A stretch of 64,000 bases of DNA from Symbiodinium microadriaticum (lineage: Eukaryota; Sar; Dinophyceae; Suessiales; Symbiodiniaceae): assembly GCA_001939145.1 (NCBI GenBank), contig LSRX01000686.1, positions 34,586 through 98,585 of the forward strand, written 5' to 3'. Below are positions 1-11,923 of this stretch, one piece after another. Both the position numbers and the translations under genes were made by a program. Positions within the stretch are counted from its first letter, which is position 1. Each line of letters starts with the position of its first letter. The notes below the pieces were generated by a model that worked only from the letters and a program-made list of their open reading frames with translations, made no database searches and had not been told where the DNA came from.

Positions 1-114
1 GCCGTGGCCTCGCAGACCCGGCCCGGGCAGCAGAGTGCCCTGGAGCAAGTCAGGGCACTCCAGGCCCGCTTCGGGAAGGCACAGGACGAAACCGAGTCGG
101 TGGTGCAAGTTTGA
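1..114 (+). CDS. possible 3' exon of an upstream gene (partial)
   Basis: The first 111 bases are open in frame 1 and end at a TGA (112-114). The reading is rich in Q, E, A, L and R (SALEQVRALQARF), which looks like coding sequence with coiled-coil tendency. The stretch also contains a GT (CAA|GTTTGA) that could be a splice donor, so it may instead be an internal exon, for example of the helicase N-terminus. No family is recognised. Confidence 0.3.
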   Translation, partial: AVASQTRPGQQSALEQVRALQARFGKAQDETESVVQV

Positions 115-3100
115 GCTTAGGATGCTCTTCTAGTCTTCGGTGCCGGAAAGCATTCAAGTGCAGCTTCACTTAGTGGCAGCACTGTTTGCTTCGCGGCACG
201 TAAATGCCCAAATGCTTTGCAGGATTTGGTGAGTTTTCAAGTTCGGCGGCCGGATGGCGAAAGGTTCAATCCAGCGCGCTTAGAGAAGCCACGCAAAAGC
301 GTTCAAAGCTTCGCCCGGCAAGGGCAGGAAACACGAGACGAAATGCTATTTTTCGGCGAGCTTTCGGGTTGACGGTTCTTAATTTGTTGGCTTTGGGCAA
401 AGTCCAACCAGATGCTCAGAGTCAGTCAGCACTCATCCAAGGTGAATCTTAATCTCCACTTGTCGAAAACTAGATCGCACTGCGATTGACCCCCTTGAGA
501 TTCAGCAGGTCACGGTCACACTGTGAAGAGCCAGCGTCGAGGAAACAACGGCCTTTGTTGGGAAATCAGTGTTCGTGATGTCGAACTCAAGCTGTACAGG
601 CGGAGAATATCGAAGATTCGCGGTTCCGGCTTCTCCAAGATCAGATGGATCTCGTGCTTCCCGATAGTAGCCAGAACTTCGTAGGTCAACGGCATGTAGT
701 GGTCTTGGAAGCAGTGCCGTGGTGAATGGTGAGATCTGCCCCCGTGACAGGCCGTTGGGCCCAAGAAGCAGAAAACATGGCACCAGCAAACATGTCAGCT
801 GCCTGCAGCGGCAGGCGCAAATGTTGTACCCGAGTGGCTTGAATTAGGCTTGGTAAGCCGAGAAGCTGCAGCGCGTGTTTAAACCCACTCATCTTTGAGC
901 CAGCAACAGTTCCAGCTCCAAATGCGGTTCCGTCAACGCGGATCAGCCACTAAGATCGCCAGCGACGTTATGACAGGCTTCAAGATTTCGCAGGAACGGG
1001 CTGCACAAGCGTGCCCACCTCTGTATATCGACTCTGCCGCCATGGGCGGAGGGCCCGGGACTTGGAGATAAGGTCTCGGCTTCCCAAAAAGCCCAGCGCA
1101 GGATTTTCCTTGCATTTGGTCGCTTGTGCGATCTTCGGCTGCGTCCAGACATGGGGTAGTGGGTGAGGGCGTGTGTTGCTCTTTGTCTGTGCAACCGTCT
1201 GCCTTGTGGGCTCAGTTTTAAGAGCCTTTGCTTGGTGTTTCTTTGCAGAGTTCTGAGTCCTCCGCGCTGGCAGGTACAATGACGGCAAAGGTCGAAAGGC
1301 AGCTCTGGCCCGCGACGGCCAAGTAAAGGGGTTCCAGTCGGATTTGCGATGAGACTGAGATTGGTCCTTTGGCAATGCCTCCGTTCAACACGATTATTTT
1401 TTCGTCAGAACCGCTCCCGGTTCTGAGGCTGCTCGCTACAAAGCCAGAGGGTTTATGTTCAGACTCCTGCGCTGGTTTTCCTTTACTATAGCATCAAAGG
1501 CCTCTGGAACAGGTTGTCAAGACCTCATTGGGGCCCGGCCCATGATCGAAGCCCAGCTTGCGAAGCTCATGGAGATGCCCGATCCTCATAACACAGTGCG
1601 AGGTATGCACGTGCAGGTACTTTCCTCCCAATCTGTGATTAGGCCTCGCAAGTCGGTGTGTCCCTACATATCTCCACCGAATCCCTTCGCCACTTGTGCT
1701 CTCCCTTCACGCCAGGGAGGAGGAGGCGCGTTCCAGTCTCCGTGCACGGAAGGGTGCTGGGTGTTGGTGAGCGGGCTCGCAGGCTTTTCAGGAAGTGCTG
1801 TTTCAGGGAAGTGCGGAAGTAGGGATGCAGGGTAAATGGGTAAACATCCACGTTCCTGGGCGTCCGTCAAGCTCTAAAAGTCAAGCATGGAGGCTCCTTG
1901 CGACAAGACCTCATGTAAAATGACTCCCTACACCGTTCAATCCTACCAGAGACCCTGTTTGTTTTTTGAAGAGCCGTCTAGGGTTGTCATGTCTTCGGTC
2001 CTCAAGTCCTCAAGTATTCCGGTCTTGTTGTCTTTTTCAGGCTTTGGGCTTTCTCTGCTCTAAGCTGGATTTGGTTTCGGTGATTTGAACATGCGGAGCT
2101 CCGCCTGGCAAACCCGTAAAAAGCTTTGCTTCCTAAGCAGCTGGTGCAGGCAAAGGTGGAGAGCGCCGCAGCCCTCCCCACGCCCGGCACTGTCGCGTTT
2201 CCGGGATGTAAGACTTCAGTCAAGACTCCAGTGGGTTGGGGTTCATCGACGAGGGCTTATAGCTTGTACTGGCTTCGGGTTTCACATTGCCAAAGGTCTT
2301 TTGTAAGGTTCACTTGAACCTACGATGGTTTCATGTCTGCAAAGGAACCGAGGACTTGCAGCGCTGTGTTTACAAGGGCAGTGGATCTTTACAAGCTTGA
2401 GTGTTTGTGGTTGTGGCATGTTGTGGAAAGCAGAGCCCCCGATCACCAAACAACTTGCACGACCAGAGGCCGCATTCCAGCCCGACGAATGTCTTAGCGG
2501 ATGCCAAAACTCGCAGCTGCCAGTTCGTTCCTGCGCGGGGCGGCGGCGAGTGGGGTGCGCCTGCGAAGCTTGTAAAGCAGTAAAACACTGCAAGTCACGA
2601 ACCTTAGGCACGCAGCGTTCCTGTTGGAAACTGTGCTTGGCTTGACTGGCATTTTCCTCGCGGAGGAGTCTTGCTCTGCTTAGGGTTGTTGGCTTCGGGT
2701 CAGGAAGACTCATTCCTCTCATGATACCTTGGGCGCAGTTCTCCAAATTAGGTTCCCTTTTAGGGTCCTTTTTATGAGGGTTCCGTAATGAAATGGGGAT
2801 ATAAAAAGGGACCCAAGTGTGTGGCCCACGTGTTGCTCTTTAGGCAGTGCAGATGCCCAAGGTGCCCTCCCCACGGCAACGGAGTTGATCTACCATCCTT
2901 ATCATCGCCGCATGGTTTCACACGTTCCACGTCTTGTGCAGGCTGCAAGGGGATACAATCCATGACAGAACATGAAAGACAGTACATGCAGGCAGCGCAG
3001 ACAGACCTTCACAGTGTCACATCAAGCCAATTTGCGAAAGAAGGAGAGGGTCCGCCCGAAACCACCGGCGATCAAACCTGAACCGTGTCGTTGGATGCAG

Positions 3101-3625
3101 CCAGGTAAGAAGGCAAGGCAAGCACAGCAGGCGGCGATAAAGGACGAGAAGACAAAGCGGGAGGTGTCGATGGGCTTTTCGGCCTTGCCCTGGCTTCTTG
3201 TCTAGGCTTTCATTGGCTGTTCCTGATGGTTTCGTTTGGTGTCGGGCGGGGATCTTGAGACCGCATCTTCAGGGACTCGTTTTTCATCGCGGCATCGGCC
3301 CACGATGAGTCAAGGAAGCCACCGAAGCTGTCAACGGATTGTCAACGGCAAGACTTGGCCTGTGCAAGGTGGATTACTTCTGGCAGCAGCAGGAGTACTG
3401 CGCGCAGGCTCCAGCCATCAGGGTTCGGGTGATGGGCGCCCTTCAACCGCGACTTCTGTTGCCAGGGAAAAGGAAACCGAAAAGGCAAAGGCTATCAGGA
3501 CCCGGCCCGGCTTCGCTTGTTTTCAGACCGTCCTCGCCAAACCCCAGCCCCGGGGCACCCGCTCAGGATTCTTTGTTCCAGGAAACTGAGTGCACTCAGC
3601 TTAAACTTGGTGAAGCTTTTCAGAG
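115..3625. other. no gene recognised; probable 5' region or introns of the helicase
   Basis: No conserved motif was seen on either strand. A stretch at about 1497-1603 reads as a plausible exon (GARPMIEAQLAKLMEMPD, bounded by AG and GT), and a basic stretch at about 3080-3180 could be another. Neither could be tied to a family. The N-terminal exons and start codon of the DDX3-like gene should lie here or further upstream. Confidence 0.35.
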
Positions 3626-6600
3626 GAGACAGCCGAGCAGCTTTTCGGCGCCCAGCGGGAGAATGTCGGCATCGACTTCGACAAGTGCCCGCGTTTGTTC
3701 CCGAGGGCTTGGGAGGCGGAAAGATTGCGAGCTCGGAGGTACGATGATATCCCCGTCGACCTCTCGGGCCAAGGCGTCGGCGCCTCGGAATCTCTCCGGG
3801 TTTTTTTCGAGATCCGAGAGAGCTGAGCCCAAGGCCGATGAGATCGAGGGCCTGGAGAGCTTCGACGAGCTCTGGGACCGCAGAGACCACCGGTTTCCAC
3901 AGAAGTGTTGCGCAACTACGCAACAACTACGCAGACCCAGAAGCTTGACCCTGCGTATCGCTCAAAACTCAATCTTGAAAGCCCGAAGTGCCGAACCCAA
4001 CGTGACAGGACCGGTTCTACATGCATGATTTCCTGTGGGACAACCTTGAGAGGTGCCATTATCGCAAGCTCCGACCTCAGCAAGCGTGAATTTGCTTTCA
4101 GGGCGTAGACTCCCATCTGGCAAGTGGACTGTCGTGAAGCATATGGCTGCCTGAACGTGTCTGCCTGATCCGGATAGTCGCAGTTTTGGAAGTCAGCAAG
4201 CCAGGCCCACTCCCATCCAAAAATTTGCGCTTCCGGCGGCACTGACAGGGAAGGCGTGTGCGGTGTCAGGGGATGTTGAGTGCGGATTCGATGCTGTCTT
4301 TTTTCAGCTGTGTGTTGCCAGGGTTGTCCGGTTCAGGACCCTTATGGGTGGTGCAGCCCAAGTACCTGGCTGAACAGCCTGAACAGCCTGGGTCGAACCT
4401 TTCAACAGCATCTGAAAGACGTGCACCGGTTTCCGAAGCTCAAGTCCAGAGTGCCCGGCAACTCGTGGAGGACTGCATGTGCTGCGCGCAAACCGGCTCA
4501 GGCAGGGGGAAGAGTCGGAACTCCGAGATTTGTGAGGTGCTGTTTAGCTTCGGGCTTGGACCTCCAGCCACGATCTGACAGTGTGCTGAAAACCACCACG
4601 CAGCAAATAAGACATTAAAAGACGTCATGTCGTCACAGGCAAGACCTGTGCCTTCCTCCTTCCCATCCTCAGCTGCCTGGACCTCACGCAGGTGCGAGGG
4701 ATTCCGGAGATTTTGCAGGCTTCACGACCGACATGACCCGTGTAGAAGAAGTCTCTGCACTGGAATCCACGCGCCAAGCCTCAGTAGCCTTGGTGCTTGA
4801 CTCCAAAAACCCGTCAAGCTCTCGTAGCCCCGAGATGCCTTGCAAGGCCGCAGGCACCGTGGGTATAAGCTGGGGAGAGCCATCGGCACCCAAGGCCATT
4901 TTGTCGCACTCGTCTTCTGGTGGCTGTCTTTCTACGTAGCCTGAGCCGACTCGACTAAGTGTACGAGGTTGCTGGGGATCGCAGGGCAGGGTGCCGAGTC
5001 AGATTCAAGTATCATCATGCGGTCTGACCGGGCGTCGCAATCAAAACCAGAGGGTGCATCGAGCTGCCATTATACTCCTAGACACAAAGCGGTCTTGAAG
5101 CCTCTCGCTGCTGGTGCTTCTGAAGTTGGAAGTTGCTGTAGTAGACGCTGATGATGATGGTGATGATGATGACGATGATGATGATGGTTTCAATGTAAGA
5201 GCCGACCTCGGTGTTGCGAAGAAGGCTGTTCCGGCTTCATCTTCACGATCACCAGCATCCTCGGCATCATGTTCACCCTTGCAGCGTTGGACATAGTTGA
5301 ATGGTGGAAATACATCAACACAATGTGCATAATAATCTTTATTGGCAGGGGAAATGAACCAGTAGAGGAACATCAATTTTGTCTCCCTGTTGGGCGAGGC
5401 CGTGGTCCTGGCTCCGACGCGTGAGCTCTGCTCCCAAATCCACCTCGAGGCTGCTTCAGCTTCGCGTCGCCATCTCTCTGGTGCGAACTCGGGTCTTCCG
5501 GTCTTCGTGGGGGCACTCTTCAGCCCGTAGCGCTTTGGAGGCGGTTGGGTTTCATGCCGGAAGATGCGGGCGGAGGTGCACTCGTGTCACTCTCCGGCTT
5601 CCCGCAACAGTCGCGGAGAAGCCTTTCCAAGACTCAAACATTGAAAGGCCGGATTTTCCCGGAGTCACGATCGTGTACAGTGTCGATCAATGTGAGCCGA
5701 AGCCGATCTGATGAAGGGCCTGCGCCCCGCCCTCTGTGAGGCCAAGAAGCTGTCCTTCAAATCTCCGGTGCTGCCGACATGCGTTTGAGGGAACTTCGGT
5801 AGCATCGGTTTTTTGAGCGCCCATCCCGCAGTCCCCAACCCTTCCTGAATCTGTAGCCACAGTATGTGCTCGAGATCTGTCCCGCAAAGCCCCACCGCAA
5901 CACCGAAGCTCTTCAGCTATAAATTATAAACTATAAGCCCGGCAGCCTACAATGCGAACCGTTGCGAACCCTGTCAGCCCCGAGCGGTCCAAGCTCACGC
6001 AGAGCGAAGCCTTCGTCAGGTGCGAGCTGGTGAAGTCTACGGCGGCGTGGACGCCAGACACTGAGCATTCAATGATTTCGTCTGAAGTCGGAGGTGCTTT
6101 CCTGAAGGGTCCAGTGTGTTTTCGAGTTTGCGAGATCGGCACACTTCGGGTTCATGACTGTCTGAGGCAAAGCCGCAGCTGCTTGACCTCGCTCGAGGAA
6201 CGGCCGGCTCTACCCAGGGTTTATCGGTTCCTCACTGCCTTCGTGCGTGCTCGTTTTCTCATCCCCACTGCGCTCCTTCCCAATGTGTAACTTGAGGCGA
6301 GACACATCAGAAAAAAATCTCGGCGGCCAGTTTGGGGATGGGGATGTCTAGATTGTGCGCGAAGCCTGAGAGAGGAAAGAGGGAAGCGTCCAGCGCAGAA
6401 TGGAGCAACACTTCCAAAAGAAGCCTCAAACTCCAGGCAACAGCAAGCCGGTCACCCAACATCCTGCAACTGGCGAGCAGGAGTCGATATTGTGACGGCC
6501 ACACCCGGCAGTGGCCTTGGGGAACTTCTGGTGGCCACTGCAAGGGCTCAAAAACGGCTGGTAAGCCCAGCTCCATGAGGCCGGCTCACGGACTTCATCG

Positions 6601-9600
6601 ACCGCGGTGTCATCACCATGTGCCGCGCTCGGCACGTGTCAGGGGATGTTTGCAGGAGTTCCGGCTATTTCCGGATCCAAGAAGACCACGAGTTGAGGTT
6701 CATGGCTCGGGCCCGGGTGCGGAGGTTTGTCTCGCGGAGTCGGGCTACTGGAAAAAGGGAAGGAGCCAACTGGCATCCGAGCCCCGAAACTCCGAGCTCG
6801 GAAATCCTGCGCCCCCGGGACCTGCTATTACGCCCCTTTTTCCCAACGCGTCGCAACAGAGGTGCAATGTGGGCTTCCTGGTGCTGGACGAGGTGCCGTC
6901 CGTCATAGATAGCCTTAAACTTGAAGCGCCGTGAAACGTCCAAGCGATGCTTGCGCAAAGCTTCGTTAGAAGCCTCAAAGAAAGACTGAAGGTCCGGAAC
7001 GAGCCGGGTTCTATGTTTTTGTAAGGGTGAGGGTCTCTGTGCCGGGGAACGCTAAAGCGGAAGTTCAGAGAATTGGGGTGAAGTATCTGGGTGTTGAGGA
7101 AGTCGAGCCTTCAGTGCAGCAACAGGGGGGGCAGAGAAGCATAGAGTAGGCTCATGGACTTGATCGTTGATTTGGAGCTGATCCTGAACTCTCGGTTCAC
7201 CGGGCTTTGGGATCAAGTGCCTTGGGCGTCGTGGCATCAGCTCCGTTAAATGGTAGGGATAGGATTCCCAAATTGTCCACACGACATGTTGCCCTGGCTT
7301 TGACCTTCCTGGCGTAGTTCATTGGATGGAGGCCGACCGCATGCTGGACATGGGCTTTGAGCCGCAGATCCGCGAGATCGTTCAAAAGCGTGTGCGCTGG
7401 CTGAGCGTACTCTCATGCGGTCGCAAAGTTTAAGTCTTACCGATTTGTGGCTTAAGAGGTCACGAACCAGATTATGTTGCATCGTACTTTCACCAAGCTA
7501 GTTTTCAGCAGCGGCTGCATACGACATGCACTTTTAAGGGGTTTAAACGGGGCATGGGCTCTGGAACAACAGAATCATCGGTTGGGGTCTGCCAACTAGT
7601 CTTTGAATCGCACACACCTCTGTACTGAAAGCATCCCGGGGTCAAACGAGAACGACTTGACTTGAGCCTTGGGTGCATTGCCTCTCATAGTGTGCACAAA
7701 ATCCAGCATTTTTAACACAGCTACAGCAATTCTCGACACAGGGTGTGCAGGATACGTGGGGCCCGTCAACGATAAGCAAGATTCCAGGTTCCTGTCTACT
7801 CACCTGCTTCCATGTAGATTCATTATCCCGCTGTCCTGACACGCTAGGAAGCCCCGTCCGTTTGTGCCAGGACATGCCAACCTGTCGGGAGGCCACCGTC
7901 ACGGTTGGGCTTGCTGAGAGGTCTGGGCTTCTCCCGTCTCTACCTCAAGTAGTAACTAGTGATCACTGCTTGAGCTGCTCCTGTAGAAGCCGCCACGCTT
8001 GGTGATGGAACTGCTGTGGCAAGGACCCAGAGCTTTCAATCTTTGGTCCCAGTAAAGGAACCCCGCCAGCCAGTCCCACTCGTAACACTAGGAATACTGG
8101 TATCCGACAAGGACTCCCTCCCACGAAGTCCTCTCAGGGCCGCATGACGCTGATGTTCTCCGCGACCTTCCCCAAGGAGATCCAGAAGCTCGCGCAAGCC
8201 TTCATGAGGCCGGGAGGGAGCACAGCATAACCTTTGATTCTTTTAAGGTATAGCGAATCCCAGACAGGTGGAACATGGGTTCAGGAGGATTAGTGCTGGG
8301 ATCCCTTAATCATGTTCCAACTTTCTGGCTTCCACTCAGGAGCTACATCTGGATCGGCGTCGGGCGTGTGGGTGGCGCGGTGGACACGGCGAGAGGCCTC
8401 AGAAGCGACTATGGGAGGACTCGGCTTTGTTCACTTAGGAGCACCTGCACACGGGCTTGGGGCGAAAACCCGGAGCTCTCAGGTGGAGCAGACCTTCATC
8501 GTCACCGGCAACCGAGGCACGGGAGCTCTGGGAGCTTGGGAAGAAGTTCGGGGGCCGCCGGCATACTGTAGACTCCTTGTAGATTCTTCTGAAGCCTGCA
8601 AGAGCACTGTCTGTGTTCCCAAAGAGTCCTCCTGCTTGCAATCCGACCTGCCGAAGGCAAGCCTGATGTCTTGACCAAGGCTGCTGGGGAGGGGCTTATC
8701 TACCGTGCCGGGATTTTGTGTAATTTGTCGGGTTTGGTTTCTACGAAGTCTACACATGCGACGATGGGCATCGCGGCGAGATCACTTTGAATCTTGACGA
8801 TGCTAGATGACTAGCCGTTCTTCCTGCTCCCCTTCTCTTCAGAACTGCAGCTTGGGACAAGAGGCAGGTTGGCAGTTTTTTTTGGGGGGGGCAAGACCTT
8901 CTTCGGCAGGTCCTCAACACGAACCCCACGGACTCCACCTTGATCTTCGTGGCCATGAAGCGCACGGCCGCCTGGTTGGAGGCTCTGGTGCCGGGAGGTT
9001 GTAGCCGGGGCGGATGGAGAGTGAGGAGTTGGGGCCTGACATGCCAATGTCATGGTGTGAGTGTTTCAGGAGTTTCAGAGTTTTGAAGGCACGGATTGGG
9101 TGTCCGAAGCTTTGCTTTGGGCCTTGGGTGTGCAGGCCTGCATCTGTTGAGGTTCTACAGGCAGAAGGGGCCGTCGTTGAAGCGATTCATATGGTAGGGC
9201 CGGTGGGCCTCCTTTCGCAACTTTAAAGGAAGACCTCTATGCAGAACAAGCTAACGGTATCCCCTGTAGCTCAAACTGACGAAGAAGCCGGCAGGCACGC
9301 GAGGCCCTAGCAAGGCCAAGCTGCACACTTCCAACCCGAAGCCAAGACTCTTGAAGTAGACTCCTGATTTGCGGGCCGTCTTTCTGTAAAGACCCTAAGA
9401 CCCTAAGGGTAGTCTCCTCACTTTTCAGGGAGGGAGTTGAGTGATCTCATCGCCGTCCTAAATGTCACACCTGTCCTCTGTCCTTGGTACTGGTTTGCGT
9501 TTTGTGGCGTGGTGTCAGGGGCATCTCACTCGCATGGGCTACAACGCCGCGGCAATCCATGGTGACATGGACACAGCTGCTTGGGAGTGTGTGCGCGTGG

Positions 9601-11886
9601 TGCTTGCGCATTTTGTTCTGTCAAGCCCCTAAACCCTAAACCCTAAACCCTACATGGAGGTCCAGGCTCGTAGGAACAGAGGGAATGCCAGCGAGGAGCA
9701 GCGGGAGCGCGAGCAGTCCCTCTCCACATTCAAGAGGCTGCCTACTGGGGCTGGGCTTGGGCTTACCGAGCGCTTTTTGGTTTGACCGAGTTGGAGCTTT
9801 GTTGGTCCATATAGTATATAGTATACAGTATATAACATATAGTATATAGTATAGTAGCATATATTCCTAGGGCGCTAAGCTGCAATATCGGTAACACCGA
9901 CCCGGGTCTTGCCGAGAAGAGCAGAAAACATGCGCCCCCCCCCCCCCCGGTACTAGAAGCAGCCTTCGTCTTTGCAGTGGGAAGAGCACCTTCCTTGTGG
10001 CCACTGATGTGGCTGCCCGTGGCCTCGACATTCCGAAGGCCTTCCTAGGTCCAGTTTGTGCGGTTTGGGGTAGTGACCTTGGATCTCGCTTGGGGGATTG
10101 ACTTCTTTATGGCAGGTCTTACTGTAGCAATGATGCCAGCGGTATCCGTGTGTGCATTGGCCGTGCCACGAGAGTTTTTGAAAATGTGTCAGCCAACAGG
10201 TCTCGCACGTCATCAACTACGACCTGCCGCAAAACATTGACTCCTACGTTCACCGGATCGGTCCGCCCCTCGCGCATTTGACACCGTCCTGCGGGTCCTT
10301 CGTACTATCCGCCGTCGTTTTTGTATGGAGAGAAGCCTCTTTGAGTTGTGTTATCCAAATCCGCCATCTCAGGCCGGACCGGACGCATTGGTAACCACGG
10401 TTGGGCCACTAGCTTCTATGCCGAGAGCCGAGCTCTGGAGTCTCATGGCATGTATGGTTTCTCTCAGCTCAACTCTGGGGTTCTCTGGTGCCTTTGCGAC
10501 CTGAAGATGAAGCTCCCAGCTTGAGGTCCCGGCACACGATGGCCAGCATTCCAATGCCAATGTCGTCAAAGGCCCTATTACGGCTTCGCAGTTTGTGACT
10601 TCCGGCCGCATACGGCAGCTCTCGAAGCTGGCGACCAACATGCCTTCCTTGTACCAGCCCTTCGGAAGCTTCGGAGTCTCAAGCTGTAAGCTAAGGGGTG
10701 TACCTCACCTTTGTCCCAGCTTCATTGAATTCGGGATTCTGACAGCCTGTGCGCCTCAACTGGAAGCCTTGAAGCCCCAGCTGGTCCGAAGCAGGGATGC
10801 TTGCCTCGCTTCTGTGAAAGAAAGATTGTCGCCCATCCTTTGCCCACCTATAAGGCAATTATGACGGGGTGTGGCAGTATTTGGAAGGCATCCTGCTAAC
10901 TGGCCCGTGGCAACCAGACCACACCCCTCGCCGCCAGAACTCGTGGCAGTTTTGGAGGGTGCGGGGCAGGATGTGCCCGAGGCACGCAGAGAGGGAAGCT
11001 TCTGTCGGCAGCGGCTAGCAGGGTGGCAGGGAGATACCCGCAGGTCTTGTTTGCTGTTTGTGTTATTGTGTTCTCTTGATCGGTTCACCCACTGCCAACA
11101 GATCGTTGGTTAGCGTGCAGCGCAACTCATTTCAAAATTCCAGGTGTTCTGGCGGGAAGTCTGCAGCACGACTTAAGAGTGGTTTGCACTGAAGCCATTG
11201 AGAACGTCAGTAACCACAATCACATCGAACACCAACTTTGATACGGCATGTGCTACTGCTCCAGAGAGTTGGAAGAACCCGAACGGCGACCGCTATCATC
11301 CAGGATTTGAAGCAGGAGGCCTACAAGCAGGCACCCGGATGTGGGTGTGGTGTCTTTAGGCAAATTCCCACATTCCGGCCAACTTAAGCTGGTCGTCTCT
11401 GTGAACCTTTTCCGGTTTTTGGAGCCCAAGCCCGAACCGTCAGAACGAGTTCGCTCTGCAAACCCCTGTCCCCACGGCTTGGGCAATAGCTTGGTGCTCG
11501 TAGCGCTGTGCTCCATTCGGCAGCCTTGATGCATCTAGCCCAAAGAGATTCTGGGTGAGCCAGGGTTACCAGAAGAACAAGGGTGGCAAGGGTGAACGCC
11601 TGCCTGGCGAGTTTGGAGCCGCAGTCCCGCCCTCCGGGGCGGAGACAGTTCCACTGGGTCTCTGCATCTGCATCAGGGACCGTGTCAGGGTTTCCGAGAA
11701 GTGGAGCATGTCAGATCTTCTCAGACCGACACCTGAAGTTGGCAGGGGTTAATACGCCGCATGGAGCCCACCCCAACTGCTGCTGCCGCACTTGTGCGTG
11801 CTAGTGCTAGTGCTGTTCTAGTAGCAGTAGTAGTAGCAGTAGTAGTAGCAGTAGTAGTGGTAGTAGTAGTAGTAGCAGTAGTCGTG

Positions 11887-11923
<37 letters not shown>

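Noticed and set aside
3339..4028. 229-codon plus-strand frame overlapping the first helicase exons
   Set aside because: A different frame there carries the DDX3 signatures GIDFDK and YDDIPVDLSG; this one has none.
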